From assembly GCF_011745145.1 (NCBI RefSeq), contig NZ_CP050191.1, positions 5,658,473 through 5,722,472 of the forward strand: 64,000 nt of DNA, read 5' to 3'. The stretch comes from Mycobacterium sp. DL440 (lineage in GTDB: Bacteria > Actinomycetota > Actinomycetes > Mycobacteriales > Mycobacteriaceae). Shown in pieces: positions 16,568-25,472 of the stretch (position 1 is its first letter; the number at the start of each line of letters is the position of its first letter). The notes beneath the pieces are model-generated. The model was given only the letters and a program-made list of their open reading frames with translations. It was not told the DNA's origin and did not search any database. The translations under genes were made by a program, and so were the position numbers.

Positions 16568-17185
16568 ATGAGGTGCATTTCCTTCCGATTGCTCGCCGTG
16601 CTGAGCGCCATGGCCGCGATTCTGCTTCTGGCGTCCTGCAGCGCCGCGACATCGGATGAGAAGCCGAAGCCGACATCGGAAACTCCCGTCATCACTGGTG
16701 AGCCGGCCGGATCGAATGCCGACGACGCATCGTTTGTGATCAACATGGTTGCGAGTCATAAGCAGGCTGTTCAGCTTTCCGGATTGGTCTCCAATCGCTC
16801 GGCCGACCCGAACGTCACTCAATTGGCTGCCGACATCTCGTCATCACGTGGACTGGAAATCGAGCTGATGAAGGCGCTACTCGCCCAGTGGAACGCGGAT
16901 TCCCCCGCACTGCCTGCCCCTGACGGCCCTGGTGCCCCTGAGACCACTGCAGTGGGTACGGTCGACGACGGGACCGTGGCCCGAATGCAAGCATTGAACG
17001 GCCAGGACTTCGATGTGCTGTGGCTTCAGTCGATGATCGAGCACGGCCAGGGAGCCGTTCAGATAGCCAGTGCTGAGGTCGAGCACGGCCATAACGTCGA
17101 TGCCGTCGCGCTGGCCAACCGGATAGTCGAGAAGCAGCAGGCGGAGATCAACCACATGCAACAGATCCTCGCGGGAGACAGCTAG
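16568..17185 (+). CDS. DUF305-family lipoprotein
   Basis: This is a 205-residue protein with a lipoprotein signal (hydrophobic LLAVLSAMAAILLLASC, lipobox Cys24) and a Ser/Pro/Glu-rich linker. It then has a DUF305 domain built of two helical hairpins (ASFVINMVASHKQAVQLSGL and LWLQSMIEHGQGAVQIASAEVEHGHN). DUF305 is a ferritin-like helical domain found in metal-related secreted proteins; some members are linked to copper handling. The His pairs usual in the motif (HH) are reduced to single His here. It is anchored on the outer face of the membrane. It stands alone downstream of the IS element. Confidence 0.82.
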   Translation: MRCISFRLLAVLSAMAAILLLASCSAATSDEKPKPTSETPVITGEPAGSNADDASFVINMVASHKQAVQLSGLVSNRSADPNVTQLAADISSSRGLEIELMKALLAQWNADSPALPAPDGPGAPETTAVGTVDDGTVARMQALNGQDFDVLWLQSMIEHGQGAVQIASAEVEHGHNVDAVALANRIVEKQQAEINHMQQILAGDS

Positions 17186-17206
17186 CGAGCTGGTCAGGAA
17201 ATTGGG

Positions 17207-17944
17207 CTACGGATCGTTGTGGCGTAGCTGATCCGCGAGATTGTTCAGCGCGTCGAGGGCGGCTCCGACCGCAACCTGGACTTCCATGGTGCGCGAGATG
17301 CGTTCGCCGCTGAAGCCATTTGAGGCCGCAAGTCCGGGGATGATGAAGTGGCGGAAGCGTCGTACGACCTCGTCTTCGGACCGATCGATTTCCTCGGCGG
17401 CGAGGTAGGTCTGCTCGACGAGGAAGTCGACCATCTCGTCGATCTCGATATCAGTACGCACCTCGCCGCTGTGCTGGCCTTCGACCAGGACCGGCCCCAT
17501 CGCATCCACGGCTACCTGATGAACGCGGGGATCGTGGACGGTTGCGGAGTGCTGGGCGATGAGAGCCGAGATGGATGGATCGGACGGCAGCTCTTGCGCG
17601 GTGTACACCAGCGCGGCCTCGATCTTGGCGAACACGCCGGTCTTGGCCGCCATGATCGCTTCCACCTGCAATACGTGCCTGCGGGCGCGTAACAAGGCAA
17701 CCTGCACGAGCATCTCCGAGACACTGCCGAGCTGGCGGAAAGCGGTGGCGCGGGAGACGCCGGCGATCTTGGCCACCACTTCCATCTGCACTGCGTTGAT
17801 CCCGCGGGCCGTGATCTCCTCATCGGCTGCGCGAATCAACCGGTCCTTAACCGTGCCGTCGTCACGTGAGTGGAAGTCGACGGCGTTCACGGAGGTCAGA
17901 CTACGTGATCGCACCGGCGACTTTGAGCTCGATGAGGTGGTCAT
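17207..17944 (-). CDS. TetR-family transcriptional regulator
   Basis: This 245-residue protein has a TetR HTH at about residues 33-80 (VKDRLIRAADEEITARGINAVQM, then GVSRATAFRQLGSVSEMLVQVALLRA) and a long helical ligand domain. The N-terminus as given overlaps the end of the CoA-transferase gene by 44 bp; GTG 17890 would avoid the overlap and remove 18 residues of low-complexity sequence. It is the last gene of the P450/CoA-transferase operon, so it probably controls that pathway. Confidence 0.87.
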   Translation of the reverse strand: MTTSSSSKSPVRSRSLTSVNAVDFHSRDDGTVKDRLIRAADEEITARGINAVQMEVVAKIAGVSRATAFRQLGSVSEMLVQVALLRARRHVLQVEAIMAAKTGVFAKIEAALVYTAQELPSDPSISALIAQHSATVHDPRVHQVAVDAMGPVLVEGQHSGEVRTDIEIDEMVDFLVEQTYLAAEEIDRSEDEVVRRFRHFIIPGLAASNGFSGERISRTMEVQVAVGAALDALNNLADQLRHNDP

Positions 17945-19130
17945 CGTCGACTCCTAGTTCGCGTAGTACGTCGTCGGTGTGTTCGGCGAACTGCGGAGCG
18001 CGTTCGAGGTTGCCAGGGTCGTCGTCGAATTTCACCGGGTTCGCCACCAGGCGCTGCGGATTGCCTTCGGCGTCAACGATGCTGGCGATGCGGCCGTTGG
18101 CGGTGAGTGCTTCGTCATTGGCCATCTCCCAGGCGTCTTGTACGGGCGCCCACTGGCCGGTGCCGCGACCGAGTATTTCTTTGCATTCGGCAAAGCTGAG
18201 CTTGGCGATCGTGTCGTGAACGATGCCATAGGCAAGGTCCGCGTTTTCCGCCATGGCCTGTAGCGATGCGAAGCGTGGATCGGCAGCGTATTCGTCGAGG
18301 CCCATCAGATGGCAGAACTCCGGCCAATACCGGGTCGGCTGAAGCATCGACAGTTGCACGAATCGCCCGTCGGAGGTGCGGTACGCGCCTGTGAGCGGGT
18401 TACCCGGGGCTTGGGTGCGGCGTTCGATCTTCGGCAGCGGACCGCCCCACAGCATCGCCATGTTGACATTGAACTGGGTGGTCCAGGCACCCACCGCGAG
18501 TAGGGACACGTCGAGCACCGACGGCTCGCCTGTCACATGCCGTCCATAAAGTGCGGCTGCCACGCCACCCGCGATGGTCATGCCGCCGATGTTGTCGCCG
18601 TAAGCGCCGGCGGGCATGAAGGCCGAGTGGTCGGCATCGGGTGGGTTGAGTCCGTCGGCGCTGCCGCCGCGGGCCCAGAATGCGGTCGCATCGTAGGCGC
18701 CGGAATCACTGTCGGGTCCGTGCATGCCGAATCCGCTCCCCGCCACGTAGATGATGTCGGGGTTGACGCGGCGAACGTCATCGACATCGATGTTCAACTT
18801 CGCACGTGCCGATGGTAGATAGTTGGTGAGAAAGACATCGCTGCGTCGGACGAGATCTTCGAAAACGGGCCGGCCTTCGGCATTGTCGAGAGCAAGTCCC
18901 ACGCTGCGTTTTCCGCGATTGGGCGCCTCCATGATCGGCGCGAACGACGATCCCGGTTTCGAGGCCGCGGCGCCGAGCACCTTCACCAGCCCGCGCTGGG
19001 CGTCACCGGTGACCGGATGTTCGATCTTGATCACCTCTGCGCCCCAGTCGGCGAGCACCGCACCGGCTGACGGCACATAGGTGAACTGTGCCACTTCGAG
19101 AACACGAACTCCGTTGAGCGGCTTGCGCAT
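17901..19130 (-). CDS. Class III (CaiB/BaiF) CoA-transferase
   Basis: This 409-residue protein opens with the family N-terminus (LNGVRVLEVAQFTYVPSAGAVLADWGAEVIKIEHP), has the NRGKRSVGLAL segment, and has the catalytic Asp147 in YDATAFWARGG. These enzymes move CoA between acyl-CoA donors and carboxylates via an aspartyl anhydride, so it could activate a carboxylic intermediate without ATP. The ATG at 19130 overlaps the P450 stop (ATGA) and is preferred to an upstream frame extension to 19235. It is homologous along its length to the CoA-transferase at 59344-60555. It lies between a P450 and a TetR gene in one operon. Confidence 0.93.
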   Translation of the reverse strand: MRKPLNGVRVLEVAQFTYVPSAGAVLADWGAEVIKIEHPVTGDAQRGLVKVLGAAASKPGSSFAPIMEAPNRGKRSVGLALDNAEGRPVFEDLVRRSDVFLTNYLPSARAKLNIDVDDVRRVNPDIIYVAGSGFGMHGPDSDSGAYDATAFWARGGSADGLNPPDADHSAFMPAGAYGDNIGGMTIAGGVAAALYGRHVTGEPSVLDVSLLAVGAWTTQFNVNMAMLWGGPLPKIERRTQAPGNPLTGAYRTSDGRFVQLSMLQPTRYWPEFCHLMGLDEYAADPRFASLQAMAENADLAYGIVHDTIAKLSFAECKEILGRGTGQWAPVQDAWEMANDEALTANGRIASIVDAEGNPQRLVANPVKFDDDPGNLERAPQFAEHTDDVLRELGVDDDHLIELKVAGAIT

Positions 19131-20323
19131 CAGAGGTCCCAAACCAGAGGCAGGCTCTCCAACCCCAACTGCGAGCCGCTCTCGAGCATTTGCGCGTCTG
19201 GGGCCACCCGATAGTTCGGTATCCGCTTGTGCCATTCCTCAAGCGCGATCCGGAGTTCTTGACGGGCCAGGTGCGAACCGAGACACCGGTGCGGACCGGC
19301 ACCGAAACCGATGTGATTGTTCGGTTTACGAGTGATGTCCACCGACGTCGCATCGGGGAAGGCGGCGTCGTCGCGGGTCGCGGCAGCCAGCGGAATGTTC
19401 ACCATGTCGCCGGCCTTCATCGGGCATCCTTGAATCTCGATATCAGCCATCACCTTTCGGGCCGGAATGACGATCGCGTAGGCGCGGACGAACTCCTCGA
19501 CTGCGGTCGGGATGGTGGCGGGTTCTGTAACAATCCGCTCCCGGTCGTCGTCGTTCCGGGCGAGGTGAAGGAACGCCCAGCCGAGCGTGACCGAGACGGT
19601 GTCGAGGCCCGCCATGAACATCAGCAGGCAGAAAGACAGGAGATCCTGGTCGGTGACCGGCTTTCCGTCAATCTCGTAGTTCAGTGCCTTACTTACGATG
19701 TCGTCGCGTGGCTGTTCGCGACGCTCGGCGATGACGGTCGAGAACCGGCCCATCACCGCGAACATCGCGGTCATCTGCTTCTGTAATTTCTCCTCGTCAC
19801 TGCCGCCGGCGTGGAGGATGTCGTGCTCCCACTCCAGGTATTGGTCGAGTTCGTCGACGGGCAGGCCCATGAGATCGAGAAAGATGGTGGTCGGAAAGCG
19901 GGTTGCGAAGTCGGCCATGAAGTCGCACGATCCGCGCTCGGCGATGCCGTCGATGAGCTCGATCGCGCGCTGCCGCACTGTCGATTCCATTCGTGCCACC
20001 GCGCCCGGGGCGAACAGTGGGCCCAACTGGCGGCGCCACTGCTTGTGCTCGTCGCCGTCCAGCATCTCCGGGATCCACTTGATTGCAGGTTCCGGATCCA
20101 GTGCGGTCACCACGCTGTTCGAGAAGACCTCCGGGTTCTGCATGATCTCCAGGATTCCCTGGTAGTTGCACACAGTCCAGAACCCAGGGCCGAATTCATT
20201 TCGGTACCAAGGGAACTGAGCACGCAGCTCGTCATACCGACGAAACCAGGTGCCCTCGGGTTCGGTTGTCGTGTAGTCGAAGGTAGCGGTCGGCACGGTC
20301 TCGGCCCGCTCACTCGTTGTCAC
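19130..20323 (-). CDS. Cytochrome P450 monooxygenase
   Basis: This 397-residue soluble bacterial P450 has the I-helix oxygen-binding motif AGLDTVSVT, an ExxR-type EEFVR in the K-helix, and the haem loop [14 protein letters not shown] with thiolate Cys347. It is expected to hydroxylate a lipophilic substrate using ferredoxin and reductase; no ferredoxin gene is adjacent. It heads an operon with a CoA-transferase and a TetR gene. A copy of the 16-bp shared motif lies 52 bp upstream of the start at 20375-20390, tying it to the 40-56 kb catabolic cluster. A CYP family number cannot be assigned by eye. Confidence 0.95.
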   Translation of the reverse strand: MTTSERAETVPTATFDYTTTEPEGTWFRRYDELRAQFPWYRNEFGPGFWTVCNYQGILEIMQNPEVFSNSVVTALDPEPAIKWIPEMLDGDEHKQWRRQLGPLFAPGAVARMESTVRQRAIELIDGIAERGSCDFMADFATRFPTTIFLDLMGLPVDELDQYLEWEHDILHAGGSDEEKLQKQMTAMFAVMGRFSTVIAERREQPRDDIVSKALNYEIDGKPVTDQDLLSFCLLMFMAGLDTVSVTLGWAFLHLARNDDDRERIVTEPATIPTAVEEFVRAYAIVIPARKVMADIEIQGCPMKAGDMVNIPLAAATRDDAAFPDATSVDITRKPNNHIGFGAGPHRCLGSHLARQELRIALEEWHKRIPNYRVAPDAQMLESGSQLGLESLPLVWDL

Positions 20324-20374
20324 TCTGCCTCCTACCTGCGATGCATACAGAGAATCGTCTCACCGATGCGACGA

Positions 20375-20390
20375 AATTAGGTAGATAGTA
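20375..20390 (-). promoter_or_regulatory. Shared 16-bp motif, copy upstream of the P450 operon
   Basis: Reads TACTATCTACCTAATT on the minus strand and fits the consensus WAYTRTNTRNCNNRTT built from five promoters in this window. Proposed regulator site for the catabolic regulon. Confidence 0.5.
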
Positions 20391-20401
20391 TCAGTGAAGG
20401 G

Positions 20402-20423
20402 GTCCCAGTGCGAGACCTGGGAC
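20402..20423 (-). terminator. Hairpin downstream of the FadR-type regulator gene
   Basis: GTCCCAG and CTGGGAC form a 7-bp stem with an 8-base loop, about 95 bp beyond the regulator stop. There is no U-tract. It may be a terminator or a second regulatory dyad for the P450 promoter. Confidence 0.35.
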
Positions 20424-20517
20424 ACAATTAGGGGGCCGTATGAGCGCGAGCACACGGGTCAGATGACCCGCGGCAGGCGGGCGCATGGCTGGGGCGGCCG
20501 GCACCGAGGGCGAGGAT

Positions 20518-21300
20518 TCAGTAGATGATGTCGCGGACTTGAGTTTTCTCGTAGCCCTTGAGCAGGGCGGCGCCGGAGTTCTCCATGTGTTTGCGCCAGT
20601 GTGTCTCGGTCTCAACAACTTTGCGCGCGGAGACCAGATCGTAGAGCCGAGCATAGGAGCGCATGAGTTTGGTGTACTGCGCTTTCGGTACAACGTTCTG
20701 CGCGCTCTTGAGAGCGGCTGTCATGTGCCTTTCGAAGATCTCATGGAGCATGCCGGCGATCATCGCCAGGGTGGCGTTACCCGACAGTTCCACCAAGCCT
20801 CGGTGTAGCTCGGTCGTGGCCGTCGCCAGCTGTCTCGTTTCCCACGCCGTGGGGATCCCGTCGATCAGCCGTTTGAGATCTCGATGCGTCTTCGCGGTCC
20901 CGTCTTTGGCGAGCAGTCCGGCTGCATACGGCTCGATGCCGATCCGTGCTGTCATGACGTCGGTAAGAGTCGTTCCCGAAAGCGCGAGTAGCAGTCCGGC
21001 GGGCCTCGCGACGACTTCGGGCCCTGGTACGCAGACCCGGGCGCCGGTACGTGAGCCGCGACGGACCTCCACCAAGCGGTCAGATTCCAGCACCCGCACG
21101 GCTTCTCGTATCGAAGGTCGACTGACCTTGAAGTGTGCCATCAGATCGGCCTCGTACGGCAAGAAGTCGCCGTCCTTGAGTTGCCCGTCGACGATCATCC
21201 GCCGCAGCGTGTTCGCGACCAGCTCTGCTGTTTTCGGCGAGCGAACCGCGGTGGAGGATTCCGGTGGGATCATCGGCGCGATGGGTTCCTGTCGAGGCAT
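20518..21300 (-). CDS. FadR-subfamily GntR regulator (FCD domain)
   Basis: This 260-residue protein has a winged HTH at about residues 22-90 (LVANTLRRMIVDGQLKDGDFLPYEADLMAHF, then VSRPSIREAVRVLESDRLVEVRRG) and a C-terminal FCD helical domain (ELHRGLVELSGNATLAMIAGMLHEIFERH). Such regulators typically sense acyl-CoAs or organic acids. The ATG follows AGGAGGG. It lies upstream of the P450 operon and downstream of the LLM oxidoreductase. It is paralogous to the GntR at 51970-52710. It is a candidate reader of the 16-bp shared motif or of the GTTGT-AC-ACAAC site at 22393. Confidence 0.92.
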   Translation of the reverse strand: MPRQEPIAPMIPPESSTAVRSPKTAELVANTLRRMIVDGQLKDGDFLPYEADLMAHFKVSRPSIREAVRVLESDRLVEVRRGSRTGARVCVPGPEVVARPAGLLLALSGTTLTDVMTARIGIEPYAAGLLAKDGTAKTHRDLKRLIDGIPTAWETRQLATATTELHRGLVELSGNATLAMIAGMLHEIFERHMTAALKSAQNVVPKAQYTKLMRSYARLYDLVSARKVVETETHWRKHMENSGAALLKGYEKTQVRDIIY

Positions 21301-21375
21301 CCAACCCTCCTGACGGTTTCACGAAGCGCACCCAGTAAACCATGTCAGCGTGGTGTGCCGTGGGTAGGCGAGTCC

Positions 21376-22377
21376 CTATGCTTTGACTTGCTGCATGAGT
21401 CTGATGGCTGCTGCATCGTAGGCGGCGCGGCGACGACGTCCTACCAGGAAGCTCGGTGGCGATACAAATGCCAGGTCTGGCAGCCGCTTTCGATTCGCGA
21501 GCATCTCCGACGCCTGTTTGGTGTCCCCGCATATCGCGATCGACCACAGCATCTCATCGCTGACGTGATCTGCGATCGTGTCAGGCCGGCCACTGCGAAA
21601 AGCCGTACGGATGGCCGCAACTTCGTCCTGCCAGCCGTGCAACTCGATGAGGGAATCGTAAGTTCGGACGGTCAGGTAGAACGCGATCTGCAACCGCGCC
21701 TCCCGGATCGCGCGCTGCGGGTCTTCGTCGTCGATCGCGGTGATCAGCCAACCCCAGCGCCGCAAGGAGGCGACATCGCGGCCGCTTGCCTCCGCCCCTC
21801 CGGCGAGCTCGGGCTCGACCAGCTCAGTCCACCAGCGATCGGTGAACACTCCGTGGCCGAGGATGCCGTCCGCGACGCGGCCCGCGGTGCGCACCATGAT
21901 CTTGTTGAACGCTCCGACCAGGATCGGTACATCGAGCCGGCCGAAAACTGGTGCGCGGATGTCGGCGTCGATCGAGTAGAACCGGCCCTGGTACCGGATC
22001 GGCTCGCCGTTCTCGGCATGGAGAAATGCCTGGATGGCTTCGATGAGTTCGGCCATGCGCGGCGCGGGATGGTCGGCGTCGACGCCGAACCAGTCGCGAT
22101 TCATCCGAGGGGTTCCCGATCCCAGGCCGAGAAACACCCTGCCGGGCGCCTGCCTGGAGAGGTGGCGGACGGCCGCGGCGTGAATGAAGGGTGAGCGCGC
22201 GAAGGCGTACGCGATGCCGGGACCCACCATCGCGGTCGCGGTGTCGCGGGCCATGTCAGCGGCGTTGACATAGGCACTCAGGTCAGCGAATTCACCGGTA
22301 CAGAAGCCGCCGGCGCCGGCCGCTTCGGCACTTGCTGCCAGCTCTCGCCCGGGCCAGGGGAGTCCCCACTTCATCAT
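21376..22377 (-). CDS. LLM-class (F420-dependent) oxidoreductase
   Basis: This is a 333-residue luciferase-like monooxygenase-fold protein: KWGLPWPGRELAASAEAAGAGGF at the N-terminus, VGPGIAYAFARSPFIHAAAVRHL, the GRVFLGLGSGTPRMN signature, and DVPILVGAFNKIMVRTAGRVADGILGHG. In mycobacteria this branch generally uses coenzyme F420 rather than FMN. The ATG pair at 22377 follows GAGGTCG; an upstream in-frame start at 22413 would run across a dyad and is less likely. It is separate from the regulator downstream by 75 bp. The substrate is unknown, but it lies among lipid-catabolic genes. Confidence 0.88.
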   Translation of the reverse strand: MMKWGLPWPGRELAASAEAAGAGGFCTGEFADLSAYVNAADMARDTATAMVGPGIAYAFARSPFIHAAAVRHLSRQAPGRVFLGLGSGTPRMNRDWFGVDADHPAPRMAELIEAIQAFLHAENGEPIRYQGRFYSIDADIRAPVFGRLDVPILVGAFNKIMVRTAGRVADGILGHGVFTDRWWTELVEPELAGGAEASGRDVASLRRWGWLITAIDDEDPQRAIREARLQIAFYLTVRTYDSLIELHGWQDEVAAIRTAFRSGRPDTIADHVSDEMLWSIAICGDTKQASEMLANRKRLPDLAFVSPPSFLVGRRRRAAYDAAAIRLMQQVKA

Positions 22378-22392
22378 CGACCTCACAATGCG

Positions 22393-22404
22393 GTTGTACA
22401 CAAC
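22393..22404. promoter_or_regulatory. GTTGT-AC-ACAAC dyad upstream of the LLM oxidoreductase
   Basis: A 12-bp interrupted palindrome containing TTGTACACAA, resembling the short TNGT-ACNA-type operators of FadR-subfamily GntR proteins. A FadR-type gene lies two loci downstream (20518-21300). Binding is inferred. Confidence 0.4.
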
Positions 22405-22663
22405 ATAGATCACCTAGTGAGATATGACCATACGTGGTCAGGCGGCGGCGTGGAAGCTGGCGGTGGCCCATGGTCGATGGCGGTTCGCATGTGACGATCC
22501 GTGACGTCACCGATCTCGCGAATGTCACCAGGGGGCTCCGAATCCTGGGTTCCCTTGTGGCATTGCGCATCTGGACCGCAGCGGCCGCTTCGTGATTCGC
22601 TCCGAGTAAGGCTTGCCCGATGACTGTGGTTTCGGCGGGCCGGCGCGTTCGCGCCCCCAACGG

Positions 22664-23083
22664 CTACAGCGTGGTCTCTACTGGCCCTAGTGTTGTGCAG
22701 ATTGAGCCCTGAGTCGTGTACGCCGAGCCGCAGCCCCTGCCCGTGGTGGTGTATGTCGTCCCGGGTTTGTACGGTGCAAGGACCTGCGCGTTGCTCGGCA
22801 CGGCACTGAAACCGCATACCGGCGGAGCCGACGACTCTTGCGGGGACAGGCAGACCGTCAGGGAGTTGGGGCTGATCGCTCCGGTGCACGGATACGGGGT
22901 CAGTGTCGCCCGGACCATGGTGGTCTCCGATACCTGGACCACCTCCGGCTTGGAAAGGGTGTAGCTGCAGGACGGTTCGGCCCGGCCATCGCCGGCAGGG
23001 TTGGCGCTCGCCGTGACCGCGAAGCTGAGGCCGGCGAGCGTGGTCGCGAAGCAGCTGATAATGACAGCGAGACACCGACTCAT
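22664..23083 (-). CDS. Secreted mycobacterial protein of unknown function
   Basis: Taking the ATG at 23083 gives 139 residues with a Sec signal (MSRCLAVIISCFATTLAGLSF ... ASA) and a mature part containing six Cys, probably disulfide-bonded (SCSYTLSKPEVVQVSETTMV, YPCTG, VCLSPQ, PVCGF, GRGCGSAY, SICTT). The strand-rich pattern suggests a small beta-sandwich exported protein. Similar short secreted proteins of unknown role are common in mycobacteria. The reading frame extends upstream to 23263 without signal-like sequence. It has no operon partner. Confidence 0.7.
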   Translation of the reverse strand: MSRCLAVIISCFATTLAGLSFAVTASANPAGDGRAEPSCSYTLSKPEVVQVSETTMVRATLTPYPCTGAISPNSLTVCLSPQESSAPPVCGFSAVPSNAQVLAPYKPGTTYTTTGRGCGSAYTTQGSICTTLGPVETTL

Positions 23084-24281
23084 GAGCGGATGGTACAACC
23101 GGATCCGCAGTCTCAGTTGTGAATCGCAGCCGTGTGTACACGATGGACACCGTGGGATCCGAGACTGTGCAAGCTCACGAAGGCCCTCCGGCGAAACCGC
23201 CAATCCGCAAGAACATGCCGCGTGAATGGGTCGGGTAGATGTCGTTATACCTGGGGCGAGCAACCCATAGATATCCGACGTGGGGCAGGCCAGGGAATGG
23301 CAGGGGGTCGGCTGCGGAGCTGTCGCGACTACGAAATAGGAACATATTTAATCCTGTAAATGGATAGATGATTTACTAGGCTCGTGGGTGTGCACGCCAC
23401 GCGGGGAACCGCAGTCATTTCTCCACCGGACAATCGCGGCGGTGCCAGATCGGGCCGACTGCGGTGCGGCCGGCCGGGCTCAACGAGCTGGGCGGTGCGC
23501 AGCTGCTCGGTTGCAGTCGCGGCGGCATCGAAATCCGGCGTTGGGCACCCGAGCGGCGGTACCTCGACCGCGCGATGCGGGGTAGGGCGGGGGTTCTGAG
23601 CCTGGCGAATTCCGATTTGAACCGGCCAATCGCATTGACACGTATATCGCGTGGTTGTTCTAAGAACGGTGGCAGAAAGTGGACATCTACTTTGGCGAAG
23701 AATGCGCGCAGCACAGTCTGAACAAAGAAATGCATCAATGGGCATCTAGTCGATGTTAAATGCATTCACAGCAACGGTCGAGTAAAAGGAAATGTCCTTG
23801 CTGTCGACTCGTACCGTAGGGCGCATTACAGCTCGTATCGGAAGAGCGCAGCAACTATTCATGCAGACCGTTGTGCTCCTGATAATCGACAGGTGAGACG
23901 GCAAGCCGGGTACTGTCCAACAGGTCACAGCAGTTACCCAGTGCGCCCGATATCGAGTCAACGCAGGAGCTAAACTGGCGTAACTGCAGGTTGTAGGGCT
24001 GTCGTGAACTTCGGGCGAAACTGTGCTGTCACATGCACCCGCTGCAAGTCTGAGACGGTTCGGCCCAATCGGCACATGACTCCGCAGCAAATTTGACCTA
24101 TCAAACTAGGTGGTCTTGGTGGTCGGCGCCCACGCTAGTCGGCAACAGTTGCTCGTATGGAAAATTGTGGTGTACGGTTCACCCGCAACGCGCTTGTGTC
24201 TCCGATCACAAGCGCCCGGTAGTTTCCGAACTTTAGGCGCGAAGGATTCAGCGATCTTGCCAATCTGGGCGAAGACGGGAG
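23084..24281. other. 1.2-kb stretch with no supported gene
   Basis: Only short frames with biased, shadow-like compositions are present on both strands. Local AT-rich patches occur (around 23335-23380 and 23690-23770), unlike the flanking genes. It precedes the degraded mce remnant and may be eroded sequence or the upstream control region of the former operon. Confidence 0.5.
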
Positions 24282-24650
24282 GTGGTGCTGGTGGTTGGTG
24301 CGCAATCTGTCACCAAGCTGGTTCGCGGCATCGGAGAGTTCTTCGCGATAACACTGGACACGTTGGTCCAGATGGTCAGGCATCCGTGGGCCTGGCGCGA
24401 GTTCGTCCTGCAGACCTGGCGCGTGGCGCGGGTGGCGCTGATGCCGACCATCCTGTTGTCAGGGCCGTCACCGTGCTCACCATCGACGTCCTGCTCGTCG
24501 AGATTGCCGCTGCCGACTTTTCCGGCACCGGAGCGGCGATGGGCACGGTCATCCAGACGGGGCAGATCGTGACGGTGGTGGTGATCGCCGGTGCCGGCGC
24601 GACGATCACGTTCGCTGCCCGCGGTGCGCGGACCATCCGCGACGAGTTCG
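24282..24650 (+). pseudogene. Degraded yrbEA (mce permease) remnant, frameshifted and truncated
   Basis: The first part encodes the N-terminus of a YrbEA-type Mce permease (IGEFFAITLDTLVQMVRHPWAWREF, then WRVARVALMPTILLS). A one-base deletion near 24462-24469 moves the similarity to the next frame, which continues VTVLTIDVLLVEIAAADFSGTG, IVTVVVIAGAGA and ARTIRDE. The similarity then stops dead at about 24650, where another 130 residues would be expected. It is thus the 5' end of an older mce operon, separate from the intact yrbEA at 25473. Together with the mceF remnant at 37229 it frames the intact mce cassette. The GTG at 24282 follows GGGAGG, the likely former start. Confidence 0.8.
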
Positions 24651-24676
24651 GCGCGGGACTGGTGGTCCGTCTGCGT

Positions 24677-25144
24677 TTAGAGCTGGTGGAGAGCGGCTCT
24701 GCCGCGTCGGGCACCGGCGGTGATGACTTCGGAGAGTTCGGCGACCCACGAACTCGACGCCGGGGTGGGGCGCCGGCGGCGACGACCCCTGTGCGCCAAC
24801 GATTTCGCGATCGCAGGGGTGGAATGCGCCGAAACGTTGTGGCCTTTGGGCAAATCGGGCAGAACCTCGTCGCTGACAACGTTTCTCGCGGCGAACACGT
24901 TGATTGTGCCGTTGCGCTTGTCGCCATAGGTCACGGCTCCCGCGCGGCCCGCCTTCATATTCATATGCAGCCCAACAACATCGAAGAACTTGCCTTCGAA
25001 GTCGGGATCGTTGTCAACCTCGAAAATCTCCACCCCCCGCGGCTTGAGATAGTGATCGGCCCGGATCTCGGCGGCGGCGCCCTTGCCGATCCCAACCCCC
25101 GCGACTACTTGCTTTGCGAGCCGACAACGCCGGCACCACAACAT
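24677..25144 (-). other. Unidentified coding-like fragment between two yrbE genes
   Basis: The minus strand holds a 155-codon frame whose first 110 residues look like genuine protein rather than a shadow: WCRRCRLAKQVVAGVGIG, RADHYLKPRGVEIFEVDNDP, KFFDVVGLHMNMKAGRAGAV and INVFAARNVVSDEVLPDLPKG. The C-terminal 40 residues are Arg-rich and look non-native. I do not recognise the family. It abuts the broken end of the yrbEA remnant and is probably a gene fragment brought in or left by rearrangement. The rest of 24651-25472 shows no gene. Confidence 0.35.
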
Positions 25145-25472
25145 CTCCGAGTCGACTCCGCGCCGTCGCGCGATCTACTCATCGACCACCCCATCTCTGG
25201 CCCACAACAGCGCGCGTGCCCGAACTACTCGTCGTTGCGGCAACGACGTCGAGGCAGCCATCCGCTGAAACCCCGCACAAAGCGGGCTCGAACATCGATG
25301 TCGAAAGCGACGAGCGAAGGGAGTCGGTCGGCAATGCTGAGCGCCCACGATGTCGACATGCCGGCCTGCGCGCGGACTTCGTCGCAGAGTGCGTGGACAC
25401 ATACGAACAGACCTGCTGCCCTGGGCGCCAGGGCAACAGTGGTTAACAACGTACCGGAGGGTTGAGTGCCAG

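Noticed and set aside
23329..24090. Three minus-strand frames of 114-138 codons in the gap before the mce region
   Set aside because: Overlapping, no signal or family pattern, poor start context; cannot be distinguished from chance frames.
24110..25465. 451-codon plus-strand frame from 24110
   Set aside because: Only the stretch 24464-24650 has YrbE similarity, as the shifted half of a pseudogene; the rest changes to low-information sequence.
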